DNA from: Acidovorax sp. FHTAMBA
GTDB taxonomy: Bacteria; Pseudomonadota; Gammaproteobacteria; Burkholderiales; Burkholderiaceae_C
DNA: 64,000 nucleotides
Assembly (NCBI RefSeq): GCF_038958875.1
Contig: NZ_CP152407.1
Span: forward strand, 1,929,501-1,993,500
Direction: 5' to 3'
Below the pieces are notes generated by a model. It searched no databases. It saw nothing but the letters and a program-made list of their open reading frames with translations, and was not told the origin of the DNA. Position 1 is the first letter of the stretch; the number at the start of each line of letters is the position of its first letter. Below, piece by piece: positions 1 to 8,523 of this stretch. A program made the position numbers and the translations under genes.

Positions 1-902
1 GCGCCGTTGGTGGGGGCGGTGACCACGCGGCCCCCGGCGGCGTTTTCTTCGTTGACGGCCATGGCGTACAGGTTGACCCAGTCGAGCATGGCCAGGGGGT
101 CGCGCAGCGCGGCTTCGGGGTGGCTGCTGAGGCTTTTGTGCAGTTCGGCCGCGCGGCGGCGCACGTGCATGGGGCCGGGCAGGGTGCCGGTGGCGGCGCA
201 GCCGCGTTGCACGGCGCCGGCCATGGTCTTCCAGATGGCCATGAGCTGGCGCTGCACTTCGGCGGCGCTGCGCCAGTGCTGCTCGTTGGCGGCCATGAGC
301 TGCGCTGGCGTGAGGCCCGTGGTGCGGCACTGGGCCAGCAGCTCGGCGCCGGTGTGAAACGGGTGGGGCAGGCCCTGGCCGTGGCCTGCGGCATGGGGCT
401 GGGCGTGCGCTGCGGTGTTGAGCACGCGTTCGCCGGCCGCATCGATCACAAAGCCGCCGCCCACGGAGTAGTACTCGCGCAGGGCAATCTCGGCGCCCTG
501 CGCATCCAGTGCATGGAAGGCCATGCCGTTGGGGTGCAGCGGCAGGCTTTTGCGGCGAAACAGCAGGTGGTCTTTGTCAACAAACCCGATGGTGTGCTCG
601 CCCAGCAGAGCCAGCGTGCGGCTGTTGCGGATGTGGGCGATGGCGGGGGCGATCTGGTCAGGGTCGATGCGGTCGGGTTCGTGGCCGGCCAGGCCCAGCA
701 GCACGGCCTTGTCGGTGCCGTGGCCCACGCCCGTGGCAGACAGCGAGCCAAAAAGCTCCACCACCACGCTGTGCACTGCCGCCAGCCCCACGGTGGCCTG
801 CAGGTGGCAGGCAAACTGCCGCGCCGCAATCATGGGGCCCACGGTGTGCGAGCTGGAGGGGCCGATACCGATCTTGAAGAGGTCGAAAACGCTGACGGAC
901 AT
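1..902 (-). CDS. sdaA: L-serine dehydratase (L-serine ammonia-lyase), 3' end outside window
   Basis: Deaminates L-serine to pyruvate and ammonia in the cytoplasm with a [4Fe-4S] cluster. The protein starts MSVSVFDLFKIGIGPSSSHT; the GPSSSHTVGPM stretch is the hallmark of the N-terminal beta domain of single-chain bacterial serine dehydratases. Near the window edge the reading ends in VVTAPTNGA, the start of the conserved alpha-domain motif. About 300 residues are visible; the family is about 455-460 long, so the C-terminal third with the cluster cysteines lies outside. No clear Shine-Dalgarno sequence precedes the ATG. The family assignment is firm; the upstream control is unknown. Confidence 0.93.
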   Translation of the reverse strand, partial: MSVSVFDLFKIGIGPSSSHTVGPMIAARQFACHLQATVGLAAVHSVVVELFGSLSATGVGHGTDKAVLLGLAGHEPDRIDPDQIAPAIAHIRNSRTLALLGEHTIGFVDKDHLLFRRKSLPLHPNGMAFHALDAQGAEIALREYYSVGGGFVIDAAGERVLNTAAHAQPHAAGHGQGLPHPFHTGAELLAQCRTTGLTPAQLMAANEQHWRSAAEVQRQLMAIWKTMAGAVQRGCAATGTLPGPMHVRRRAAELHKSLSSHPEAALRDPLAMLDWVNLYAMAVNEENAAGGRVVTAPTNG

Positions 903-958
903 GGAGGAGGGCTACCGGGTGGATGCGGTGGGGACTGGACGGCGCAGGGCCAGGAAAT

Positions 959-987
959 CAGCGGTGGCGCGGGTGGCGCCACCGCTG
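959..987. promoter_or_regulatory. 12-bp perfect stem-loop upstream of sdaA
   Basis: Arms CAGCGGTGGCGC and GCGCCACCGCTG enclose a 5-base loop. The hairpin lies about 57 bases before the sdaA start in the 400-base gap between sdaA and hpnC. There is no U-run on either side, so it is not an obvious terminator. It could be a leader structure or protein site. The rest of the gap (903-1303) holds only a degenerate repeat copy and no convincing gene. Confidence 0.35.
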
Positions 988-1138
988 GTCTGTTCATGCA
1001 TCAACATCCTTCGTACTGCCAGCACTCTTGGTGCCAGAGTGGGCGCGAGGCTAACCGTGCGGCCCGACCCAGGGCACACGCGTAATCCCTGATGCGCGCA
1101 CTGCATTGCGCGCGGGTGCGCACCCACAGGTTTTGAGT

Positions 1139-1203
1139 GTTATCAAAATAGATAGCAAACTATTGAATGCTGTAAAGCGGTGGAGCCTGATTTGATTCAA
1201 ATA
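1139..1203 (-). repeat. Degenerate Comamonadaceae-type interspersed repeat (copy 1)
   Basis: On the minus strand the AT-rich stretch reads ...GGCTCCACCGC...GCTATCTATTTTGATAACA. It resembles a short repeat I remember from Acidovorax and relatives (a GGCTCTAGCGC segment followed by a GCTA...TAGC segment). A second copy lies at 3508-3560. The identification is from memory and the copies are diverged. Confidence 0.35.
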
Positions 1204-1303
1204 TCTTGTGGCCACACACGGGGCACATGGGCAGGCTTGCGGCCCATGAATCTTTCTTACAGTGGCATTGCCTGCGAATGTTGCCGGGCGATCTCGCGCC
1301 TGG

Positions 1304-2221
1304 CTACATCACCAGCGCACGCGCCAGCATCACGCACCAGTCCCATGCATGCAGGCGCGGGCGGGTGTGCAGGCTGCCGCCTTTGAGTGTGTCCACCTTG
1401 TCGAGGATGCGCAGGCCGCCTTGCACCACCAGGCGCAGCTCCCACCCGGCGCGGCCGGGCAGGCGGTGCACCAGTGGCGCGCCGCTTTGCATGGTGGCGC
1501 GCGCCCAGCGGGCGCAATCGCTGATGAGGCGTGCGTTCTCACGCGTGCTTTTGAGTTCGAGCAGCTCGGCCTGGCAGGCGCCATGGGCGGCGCAGTCCGC
1601 ACGCGGCAGGTAGTGGCGGCCGCGGGGGATGTCCACCGAGAGGTCTTGCCAGAAATTGATGAGCTGCAGCGCCGTGCAGATGGCGTCGCTTTCTTGCAGT
1701 GCCTGGTCATCCGTCACGCCATACAGGTGCAGCAGCAGGCGGCCCACGGGGTTGGCAGAGCGATCGCAGTAGTCGAGCAGCTCGGCGCGGTCGGCGTAGC
1801 CCTCGGCATCGCGGGTTTTCTCCACGTCTTGCATGAAGGCGCTGAGCAGGTCTGCAAGCAGCGGCACGGGCAGCTGGTGGGTGCGCAGCACGGCTTGCAG
1901 CGGCAGAAACACCTGGGCCCAGCGGGGCGAGGGCGGCTCGTCGCGGGCGATGGCCATCAGGTCCTGGCGGTAGGCCGCAAGGTCGGCCAGCCTTTGGGAA
2001 GGCAGTGCGTCGCCTTCGTCGGCGATGTCGTCGGCGGTGCGGGCGAAGGCGTAGATGGCGGAAATGGGTTGGCGCAGGTGAGGGGGGCACAGCACCGACG
2101 CAACCGGGAAGTTCTCGTAATGCGTCACGGGGGCTGCCTGGGCCAGCGCTGGCTCGGGCAGGGCAGTGGAGGGTGCCGGGGTGGGGGCGGCGTCTGAAGG
2201 AAGGCGGGTTCGGTCGTTCAC
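1304..2221 (-). CDS. hpnC: Squalene/phytoene synthase family protein, HpnC type
   Basis: All-alpha isoprenoid synthase. HpnC, with HpnD and HpnE, makes squalene from two farnesyl diphosphates by way of presqualene diphosphate and hydroxysqualene, feeding hopanoid synthesis. Visible features are the HYENFPVASVLCPP entry typical of HpnC, the first aspartate-rich motif YAFARTADDIADEGD and the second, NFWQDLSVDIPRGRHYLP. The C-terminal end is close to the expected length. The start is uncertain: a GTG at 2221 gives 305 residues, while an in-frame ATG at 2260 lies against the TetR-like operator and has no ribosome site. hpnD and hpnE are not in this window. Confidence 0.82.
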   Translation of the reverse strand: MNDRTRLPSDAAPTPAPSTALPEPALAQAAPVTHYENFPVASVLCPPHLRQPISAIYAFARTADDIADEGDALPSQRLADLAAYRQDLMAIARDEPPSPRWAQVFLPLQAVLRTHQLPVPLLADLLSAFMQDVEKTRDAEGYADRAELLDYCDRSANPVGRLLLHLYGVTDDQALQESDAICTALQLINFWQDLSVDIPRGRHYLPRADCAAHGACQAELLELKSTRENARLISDCARWARATMQSGAPLVHRLPGRAGWELRLVVQGGLRILDKVDTLKGGSLHTRPRLHAWDWCVMLARALVM

Positions 2222-2263
2222 ACCCCGGATTGTCGCTTGACAAGGGGCAGGGCTTCTCATAGA

Positions 2264-2285
2264 TTACTAACCGGTCAGTCAGTAA
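2264..2285. promoter_or_regulatory. TetR-type operator in the hpnC/RND divergent gap
   Basis: The core ACTAACCGGTCAGT is a 14-bp palindrome centred on CCGG with one mismatched pair, flanked by further TTACT/AGTAA arms. Such ACCGGT-centred palindromes are typical targets of TetR/AcrR repressors of RND pumps. It lies about 125-145 bases before the adaptor gene and at the very start of hpnC. No tetR gene is present nearby, so the repressor would be encoded elsewhere or to the left of the window. Confidence 0.5.
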
Positions 2286-2407
2286 AAAACAACAACTCTT
2301 GGACAGGGGACAAGGCGACTGGCCGGTATCCCCGTTGCAGCGCAGGCACCCGTGCCTGCGTTTTGCGTGTTACTCCTTGTGGCCCTTTACCCATCACCGG
2401 ATTTCCC

Positions 2408-3634
2408 ATGCGCACACCCTCCGCCCCGTGGCCTTTTCAACGGCACTCCCGGACCTTGCTGGTGCTGGCCACCGCTGTTTTGCTGGCCGCCTGCTCGCGC
2501 CCCGCGCCACCCGAGGAGCCCGTGCGCTCGGTCAAGTTGCTGACCGTGGGGGTGGGGGCGATGCAGTCCAGCCTGGAATATTCGGGCGAGGTGCGTGCGC
2601 GGGTGGAGTCGCGCCTGGGCTTTCGCGTGGCGGGCAAGATCGTGCGTCGCCAGGCCGAGCTGGGCCAGCGCGTGAAGGCGGGGCAGGTGCTGGCCCAGCT
2701 GGACCCCAGGGACTACCAGCTGGCTGCGGATGCTGCCCGCGCGCAGCTGGCATCGGCCACCACGCAGCGTGACCTGGCAGCCGCCGATTTCAAGCGCTAC
2801 CAGACCCTGAAAGACCAGAACTTCATCAGCGGCGCCGAGCTGGAGCGGCGCGAGGCGTCGCTCAAGGCCGCCCAGGCCACGCTCGACCAGGCGCGCGCGC
2901 AGCTGTCGTCCCAAGGTAACCAGACTGCCTACACCACGCTGCTGGCTGATGTTTCGGGCGTGGTCACGGGCATTGACGCCGAGCCGGGTCAGGTGGTGTC
3001 GGCCGGAACGCCCGTGGTACGCATTGCGCAGGACGGCCCCCGTGACGTGGTGTTTGCGGTGCCGGAGGACAAGGTGGGGCAAATCACCCCAGGCTCTGAA
3101 GTGGCGGTGCGCGGCTGGTCCGGCGGCGCCAACCTGACGGGCCGCGTGCGCGAAGTGGCCGCCAGTGCCGACGCGGCCACGCGCACCTATCAGATCAAGG
3201 TGGCCATCGACGGCGCCGAGGCACCGGCGCTGGGCTCCACCGTGTATGTCACGCCCAAGGCGTTGAGCCACGCGGGCATTCCGGCCATCAAGCTGCCCAC
3301 GAGCGCGCTGCGCCAGGAGGGGCAGTCCACGGCGGTGTGGGTGTATGACGCGGCCAGCAGCACGGTGAAGTCGCAGGTGGTGCAGATTGCCACGGCCGAT
3401 GGCAACGAGGCCGTGGTGGCCGCGGGCCTTGCGCCCGGCATGCAGGTGGTGGCCACGGGTGTGCATGTGCTCTCCCCCGGGCAGAAGGTACTGGTTTATC
3501 AGCCAAAAACGGCTTCAGCGCATACCAGTAAAGCGCAGACAGCTACTAATTCAGTAGCGATGCCTGCTGTATCTGCTGTACCTGCTGTACCTGCTGCCAC
3601 GGCAGCGGCCCCTGCAGCATCCAACGCCAACTGA
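2408..3634 (+). CDS. RND efflux periplasmic adaptor (membrane fusion lipoprotein)
   Basis: Links an inner-membrane RND pump to an outer-membrane channel. The start at 2408 gives a lipoprotein signal ending in LLAACS, so the mature protein is a lipid-anchored periplasmic protein of 408 residues in precursor form. Then come the lipoyl/barrel-sandwich half (SRLGFRVAGKIVRRQAELGQ), a coiled-coil hairpin rich in A, Q and R (about residues 95-150), and the beta-barrel segment. The last 40 residues are low-complexity A/V/P-rich and include an interspersed repeat. The permease gene starts 8 bases after the stop, so the two form an operon. The substrate cannot be read from sequence. Confidence 0.9.
   Translation: MRTPSAPWPFQRHSRTLLVLATAVLLAACSRPAPPEEPVRSVKLLTVGVGAMQSSLEYSGEVRARVESRLGFRVAGKIVRRQAELGQRVKAGQVLAQLDPRDYQLAADAARAQLASATTQRDLAAADFKRYQTLKDQNFISGAELERREASLKAAQATLDQARAQLSSQGNQTAYTTLLADVSGVVTGIDAEPGQVVSAGTPVVRIAQDGPRDVVFAVPEDKVGQITPGSEVAVRGWSGGANLTGRVREVAASADAATRTYQIKVAIDGAEAPALGSTVYVTPKALSHAGIPAIKLPTSALRQEGQSTAVWVYDAASSTVKSQVVQIATADGNEAVVAAGLAPGMQVVATGVHVLSPGQKVLVYQPKTASAHTSKAQTATNSVAMPAVSAVPAVPAATAAAPAASNAN
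3508..3560 (+). repeat. Comamonadaceae-type interspersed repeat (copy 2) inside a coding sequence
   Basis: Sequence begins ACGGCTTCAGCGC and ends in the stem-loop GCTACT-aattc-AGTAGC (3542-3558). It resembles copy 1 at 1139-1203 on the other strand. It lies wholly inside the 3' end of the efflux adaptor gene, where it encodes part of the low-complexity tail. The family assignment relies on memory of related genomes. Confidence 0.4.
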
Positions 3635-3642
3635 GGCCGGCC

Positions 3643-6600
3643 ATGACGCAAATCCAACCCAAAGAGGGGTTCAACCTCTCCAAGTGGGCGCTCGACCATC
3701 CCGCCCTCACGCGCTACCTGATGGTGGTGCTCATGCTGCTGGGCTTTGCCGCTTACTTCCAGCTGGGGCAGGACGAGGACCCGCCGTTCACCTTCCGCGC
3801 CATGGTGGTGCGCACGTATTGGCCCGGCGCCACGGCGCAGCAGGTGGCCGAGCAGGTCACCGACAAGATCGAGCGCACGCTTCAAGAGGTGCCCTACGCC
3901 GACAAGATCCGCAGTTATTCGAAGCCCGGCGAGTCGCAGATCATTTTCCAGATCAAGGATTCGTCCAAGGCGAGCGAGGTGGCCAACGTCTGGTACAGCG
4001 TGCGCAAGAAGGTGGGCGACATGCGCTACACCTTGCCGCAGGGCATCCAGGGCCCGTTCTTTAATGACGACTTTGGCGATGTGTATGGCGTGATCTACGC
4101 GCTGGAGTCCGAAGGCTTCAGCTATGCCGAACTCAAGCAATTTGCCGACGACGCACGCCAGCAACTGCTGCGCGTGCCCGATGTCGCCAAGGTTGAGCTG
4201 TTTGGCGTGCAGGACGAAAAACTCTTCATCGAGATCTCGCAAAAGCGCCTGTCGCAATTGGGCCTGGACATGAACCAGGTGCTGGCCCAGCTGGGCCAGC
4301 AGAACGCTGTGGAAAGCGCGGGCGCCATCCAGACGCCGCAAGACCAGGTGCAGGTGCGGGTGCAGGGTCAGTTCAACGCCATTGAAGACCTGCGTGCCAT
4401 GCCCATCCGGGGCCCGTCGGGCGCACAAATGCGCCTGGGTGATATCGCCGAGGTCAAGCGCGGCTATGTGGACCCGGCCACCGTGAAGGTGCGCCACCAG
4501 GGGCAGGAAGTGATTGCGCTGGGCGTCTCCATGGCCAAGGGCGGCGACATCATTGCGCTGGGCAAGGCGCTGCATGCTGCCACCGACCGCATTGGCGGCA
4601 CGCTCCCAGCGGGGGTGAAGCTCGTCAACGTGCAAGACCAGCCCAAGGCGGTGTCCACCTCGGTGAACGAGTTCGTGAAGGTGCTGATCGAGGCCGTGGT
4701 CATCGTGCTGGCGGTGAGCTTCATTGCGCTGGGGCTGCACAAGCGCCCCGGCAATCAACCGCTGTGGAAGCGCTGGTACATCGACCCGCGCCCGGGACTG
4801 GTGGTGGGCATCACCATCCCGCTGGTGCTGGCGGTCACCTTTCTGGCCATGTGGTACTGGGGCATTGGCCTGCACAAGATCTCGCTGGGCTCGCTGATCA
4901 TTGCGCTCGGTCTGCTGGTGGACGACGCGATCATTGCGGTCGAGATGATGGTGCTCAAGCTCGAAGAGGGCTACGACAAGGTGCGCGCCGCTACCTTTGC
5001 CTATGAGATCACCGCGATGCCCATGCTGACGGGCACGTTGATCACCGCTGCGGGCTTCTTGCCCATCGGCCTGGCGAAATCCACCACGGGCGAATACACG
5101 TTTGCGATCTTTGCCGTGACGGTGATCGCGCTGGTGCTCAGCTGGATCGTGTCGGTGTACTTTGTGCCGTACCTGGGCACGCTGCTGCTCAAGGTGCCGC
5201 CCCATGTGCTGGCGGCCCAGGCCAACAAGGGCATCACCGACGACCCGCACGAAGTGTTTGACAGCCCGTTTTACCGCACTTTCCGCCGCCTGGTGGACTG
5301 GTGCGTGCAGCACCGCTGGCTGACCATCGGCGCCACGGTGCTGACCTTTGCGCTCGGCATTGTGGGCATGGGCAAGGTGCAGCAGCAGTTCTTCCCCGAT
5401 TCGAGCCGGCCAGAAATTCTGGTGGACATCTGGTTCCCGGAAGGCACTTCGTTTGCAGGCAATGAAGAGGTCACCAAGCGGGTGGAGCAGCGCTTGCTGT
5501 CCGAGCCGGGCGTGAACACGGTGAGCACCTGGGTGGGCTCTGGCGTGCCGCGGTTCTATTTGCCGCTGGACCAGGTGTTCCCGCAGAGCAACGTGTCGCA
5601 GTTCATTGTGGTGCCCAAAGATCTGACGGTGCGCGAATCGCTGCGTGTGAAGCTGCCCGCGCTGCTGGCCGAGGAGTTCCCGGAAGTGCGTGGCCGCGTC
5701 AAGCTTCTGCCCAACGGCCCGCCCGTGCCATACCCCGTGCAGTTCCGCGTGGTGGGCCCCGACCCGCTGGTGCTGCGCGAGCGTGCGGACGAGGTGAAGG
5801 CACAACTGCGCCAGAACCCCGACATGCGTGGCGTGAACGACAACTGGAACGAGTCCGTGAAGGTGCTGCGCCTGGAGGTCGACCAGGCCAAGGCGCGTGC
5901 CCTGGGCGTGACCAGCCAGTCGATTGCGCAAGCCTCCAAGACAATTCTGTCGGGCACGCAGGTGGGGCAATACCGCGAGGGCGATAAGCTCATCGACATC
6001 GTGCTGCGCCAGCCGCTGGACGAGCGCAACGCCATCACCGACATTGCCAATGCCTACCTGCCCACGGCCTCGGGCAAGTCGATTCCGCTCACGCAGATTG
6101 CCAAGCCCGTGTTCACCTGGGAGCCTGGCGTGATGTGGCGCGAAAACCGCGACTACGCCATCACCGTGCAGGGCGACGTGACCGAGGGCCTGCAGGGCGC
6201 CACCGTGACGGCCGCGCTGCTGCCGTCTCTCAAGGCGATGGAAGCCAAGTGGCGCTCGGCAGGGCAGACGGGTTACCGCATCGAGGTGGCGGGTGCCGTG
6301 GAGGAAAGCTCCAAGGGCTCGGCCTCGATCGCGGCGGGCATCCCCATCATGCTGTTCATCACGTTCACGCTGCTCATGCTGCAACTGCACAGCTTCAGCC
6401 GCGCGATGCTGGTGTTCCTGACCGGGCCCCTGGGGCTGGCGGGTGTGGCGGCGGCGCTGCTGGTGCTGAACCGGCCTTTTGGCTTCGTGGCGCTGCTCGG
6501 TGTGATTGCGCTCATGGGCATGATCCAGCGCAACTCCGTGATCCTGATTGACCAGATCGAGCAGGACCGCGCCCGGGGCGTGCCTGCGTGGGACGCGATT

Positions 6601-6825
6601 GTCGAGTCGGCCGTGCGCCGCCTGCGCCCCATTGTGCTGACGGCGGCCGCCGCCGTGCTGGCGATGATCCCGCTGTCACGCAGCGTGTTCTGGGGCCCCA
6701 TGGCCGTGGCCATCATGGGCGGGCTGATCGTTGCCACCGTGCTGACCCTGCTGGCGCTGCCCGCGATGTACGCGGCGTGGTTCCGCGTCAAACGCCCGGA
6801 GCCCGAACTTCTGGGGGGCGTTTGA
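3643..6825 (+). CDS. RND family efflux permease (AcrB/HAE1-like)
   Basis: Proton-driven inner-membrane trimeric drug exporter, 1060 residues, a normal family length. Two homologous halves are visible: an N-terminal transmembrane helix (YLMVVLMLLGFAAYFQL), a porter domain, then a membrane block containing the proton-relay segment LGLLVDDAIIAVEMM, a second porter domain, and a C-terminal block with GLAGVAAALLVLNRPFGFVALLGVIALMGMIQRNSVILI. The ATG follows the adaptor stop by 8 bases. The sequence belongs to the MexK/TriC-like side of the family by general feel, but the exact subgroup and substrates are not assigned. The outer-membrane factor is not encoded here. Confidence 0.92.
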   Translation: MTQIQPKEGFNLSKWALDHPALTRYLMVVLMLLGFAAYFQLGQDEDPPFTFRAMVVRTYWPGATAQQVAEQVTDKIERTLQEVPYADKIRSYSKPGESQIIFQIKDSSKASEVANVWYSVRKKVGDMRYTLPQGIQGPFFNDDFGDVYGVIYALESEGFSYAELKQFADDARQQLLRVPDVAKVELFGVQDEKLFIEISQKRLSQLGLDMNQVLAQLGQQNAVESAGAIQTPQDQVQVRVQGQFNAIEDLRAMPIRGPSGAQMRLGDIAEVKRGYVDPATVKVRHQGQEVIALGVSMAKGGDIIALGKALHAATDRIGGTLPAGVKLVNVQDQPKAVSTSVNEFVKVLIEAVVIVLAVSFIALGLHKRPGNQPLWKRWYIDPRPGLVVGITIPLVLAVTFLAMWYWGIGLHKISLGSLIIALGLLVDDAIIAVEMMVLKLEEGYDKVRAATFAYEITAMPMLTGTLITAAGFLPIGLAKSTTGEYTFAIFAVTVIALVLSWIVSVYFVPYLGTLLLKVPPHVLAAQANKGITDDPHEVFDSPFYRTFRRLVDWCVQHRWLTIGATVLTFALGIVGMGKVQQQFFPDSSRPEILVDIWFPEGTSFAGNEEVTKRVEQRLLSEPGVNTVSTWVGSGVPRFYLPLDQVFPQSNVSQFIVVPKDLTVRESLRVKLPALLAEEFPEVRGRVKLLPNGPPVPYPVQFRVVGPDPLVLRERADEVKAQLRQNPDMRGVNDNWNESVKVLRLEVDQAKARALGVTSQSIAQASKTILSGTQVGQYREGDKLIDIVLRQPLDERNAITDIANAYLPTASGKSIPLTQIAKPVFTWEPGVMWRENRDYAITVQGDVTEGLQGATVTAALLPSLKAMEAKWRSAGQTGYRIEVAGAVEESSKGSASIAAGIPIMLFITFTLLMLQLHSFSRAMLVFLTGPLGLAGVAAALLVLNRPFGFVALLGVIALMGMIQRNSVILIDQIEQDRARGVPAWDAIVESAVRRLRPIVLTAAAAVLAMIPLSRSVFWGPMAVAIMGGLIVATVLTLLALPAMYAAWFRVKRPEPELLGGV

Positions 6826-6874
6826 CAGGCGGCATGTCCGCATCAGGTAAAATAGAAGGTTGACCGATTTCACA

Positions 6875-6908
6875 CAGGCGGCAGCTGAGGTTGCCGCCTG
6901 TTTGTTTG
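6875..6908 (+). terminator. Intrinsic terminator after the RND operon
   Basis: Stem CAGGCGGCA / TGCCGCCTG with an 8-base loop, followed by TTTGTTTGT. It sits 50 bases after the permease stop and just before tRNA-Leu. Confidence 0.75.
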
Positions 6909-6915
6909 TAGAACC

Positions 6916-7002
6916 GCGCGGGTGGCGAAATTGGTAGACGCACCAGGTTTAGGTCCTGACGCCAGCAATGGTGTGGGGGTTCGAGTCCCCCCCCGCGCAC
7001 CA
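6916..7002 (+). tRNA. tRNA-Leu (anticodon UAG)
   Basis: The 87-base gene has acceptor arms GCGCGGG / CCCGCGC, a D-loop with TTGGTAGA, anticodon TAG (6950-6952), a long class II variable arm, the T-loop GGTTCGAGTC and an encoded CCA end. The first base pair of the anticodon stem appears to be a C-A mismatch (CCAGG/CCTGA), otherwise it is canonical. It precedes tig, as in many Burkholderiales. Confidence 0.96.
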
Positions 7003-7077
7003 CCCATGTGAGACTTTGCGGAACACGGCGCTGCTGCGCTGCAGCCAGCACGATCCACATTCATAAGAGGAATAGCC

Positions 7078-8391
7078 ATGGCCGTTACTGTTGAAACCCT
7101 TGAGAAGCTCGAGCGCAAGATCACTCTGAGCGTGCCCGTCACCCTGATCCAGTCCGAAGTGGACACGCGCCTGAAGCGCCTGGCCCGCACGGTCAAGATG
7201 GACGGCTTCCGTCCTGGCAAGGTGCCCATGAATGTGGTGGCCCAGCGTTACGGCTATTCGGTGCAGTACGAAGTGCTGAACGACAAGGTCGGCGAAGCTT
7301 TTGCCGTGGCTGCCAACGAAGCCAACCTGCGCGTTGCCGGCCAGCCCCGCATCACGGAAAAGGAAGGGGCCCCTGAAGGTCAGGTCACTTTTGACGCCAT
7401 TTTCGAAGTGTTTCCAGAGGTCAAGATCGCTGACCTGTCCGGCGCAGAAATCGAAAAGTTGTCGGCGGAAGTTACCGACGCCGCCATCGACAAGACCATC
7501 GACATCCTTCGCAAGCAGCGCCGCAGCTTCGCCCAGCGCGCCCAGGGCGCTGCCGCCGAAGATGGCGATCGCGTGACGGTGGACTTCGCAGGCAAGATCG
7601 ACGGTGAGCCCTTTGAAGGCGGCAAGGCAGAAGACTTCCAGTTCCTGGTGGGCGAAGGCCAGATGCTCAAGGAATTCGAAGATGCCGTGCGGGGCATGAA
7701 GGCGGGCGAAAGCAAGACCTTCCCGCTGGCTTTCCCGGCCGAATACCATGGCAAGGACGTCGCCGGCAAGACTGCCGACTTCCTCGTGACGATCAAGAAG
7801 ATCGAAGCCGCCCACCTGCCCGAAGTGAACGACGCGCTGGCCAAGTCCCTCGGCATTGCCGACGGCTCGGTAGAAGGCCTGCGCGCCGACATCAAGAAGA
7901 ACCTGGAGCGCGAAGTCAAGTTCCGCCTGCTGGCCCGCAACAAGGCTGCCGTGATGGATGCCCTGGTCGCCAAGGCCGAGCTGGATCTGCCCAACGCCAG
8001 TGTTCAGGCTGAAATCGCACGCCTGCTGGAAGGCGCTCGCGCCGAACTCAAGCAGCGCGGCATCAAGGACGCCGACAAGGCGGAGATCCCTGAAGACGTG
8101 TTCCGCCCCCAGGCCGAGCGCCGTGTGCGTCTGGGCCTCGTGGTGGCCGAGCTGGTGCGTGCCAATGAGCTGCAGGCCAAGCCTGAGCAGCTCAAGGCCC
8201 ACATCGACGAGCTGGCCGCCAGCTACGAAAAGCCCGAAGACGTGGTGCGCTGGTACTTTGGCGACCGCCAACGTCTGGCCGAAGTTGAAGCGGTCGTGAT
8301 CGAAAACAATGTGACGGAATTTGTGCTGTCCAAGGCCAAGGTGGTCGAGAAGGCCATTTCCTTCGACGATCTGATGGCGCAGCAGGGCTGA
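7078..8391 (+). CDS. tig: Trigger factor, ribosome-associated chaperone and peptidyl-prolyl isomerase
   Basis: Binds the ribosomal exit tunnel and shields nascent chains. The 437-residue length matches the family. The N-terminal ribosome-binding signature is seen as GFRPGKVP (about residues 43-50), followed by the FKBP-type isomerase domain (EDGDRVTVDFAGKIDGEPFEGG to about residue 245) and an alpha-helical C-terminal chaperone domain ending in FDDLMAQQG. The Shine-Dalgarno AGAGGAA lies 8 bases before the ATG. It is followed by clpP, clpX and lon, the usual proteostasis cluster. Confidence 0.97.
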   Translation: MAVTVETLEKLERKITLSVPVTLIQSEVDTRLKRLARTVKMDGFRPGKVPMNVVAQRYGYSVQYEVLNDKVGEAFAVAANEANLRVAGQPRITEKEGAPEGQVTFDAIFEVFPEVKIADLSGAEIEKLSAEVTDAAIDKTIDILRKQRRSFAQRAQGAAAEDGDRVTVDFAGKIDGEPFEGGKAEDFQFLVGEGQMLKEFEDAVRGMKAGESKTFPLAFPAEYHGKDVAGKTADFLVTIKKIEAAHLPEVNDALAKSLGIADGSVEGLRADIKKNLEREVKFRLLARNKAAVMDALVAKAELDLPNASVQAEIARLLEGARAELKQRGIKDADKAEIPEDVFRPQAERRVRLGLVVAELVRANELQAKPEQLKAHIDELAASYEKPEDVVRWYFGDRQRLAEVEAVVIENNVTEFVLSKAKVVEKAISFDDLMAQQG

Positions 8392-8523
8392 CAGGCCCTC
8401 GCCGTGCGGCTTGCCTTTGGGCAAGCCTCCGGTTTGGCTGTCACGACACGCAAGGGGCTTGTGCTTTCGTGCACAAGCCCCAATTCATTTCTGGGTACAG
8501 TACCTGCTTGTCTGGAGAAATAC

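Noticed and set aside
3499..6390. 963-residue minus-strand frame opposite the RND permease
   Set aside because: It mirrors a well-supported RND gene, and its composition (His/Leu/Arg-rich) is typical of an antisense frame.
6822..6853. Promoter for tRNA-Leu from TTGACA at 6822-6827 and TAAAAT at 6848-6853
   Set aside because: The spacing is 20 bases and the downstream terminator at 6875 would stop transcripts starting there.
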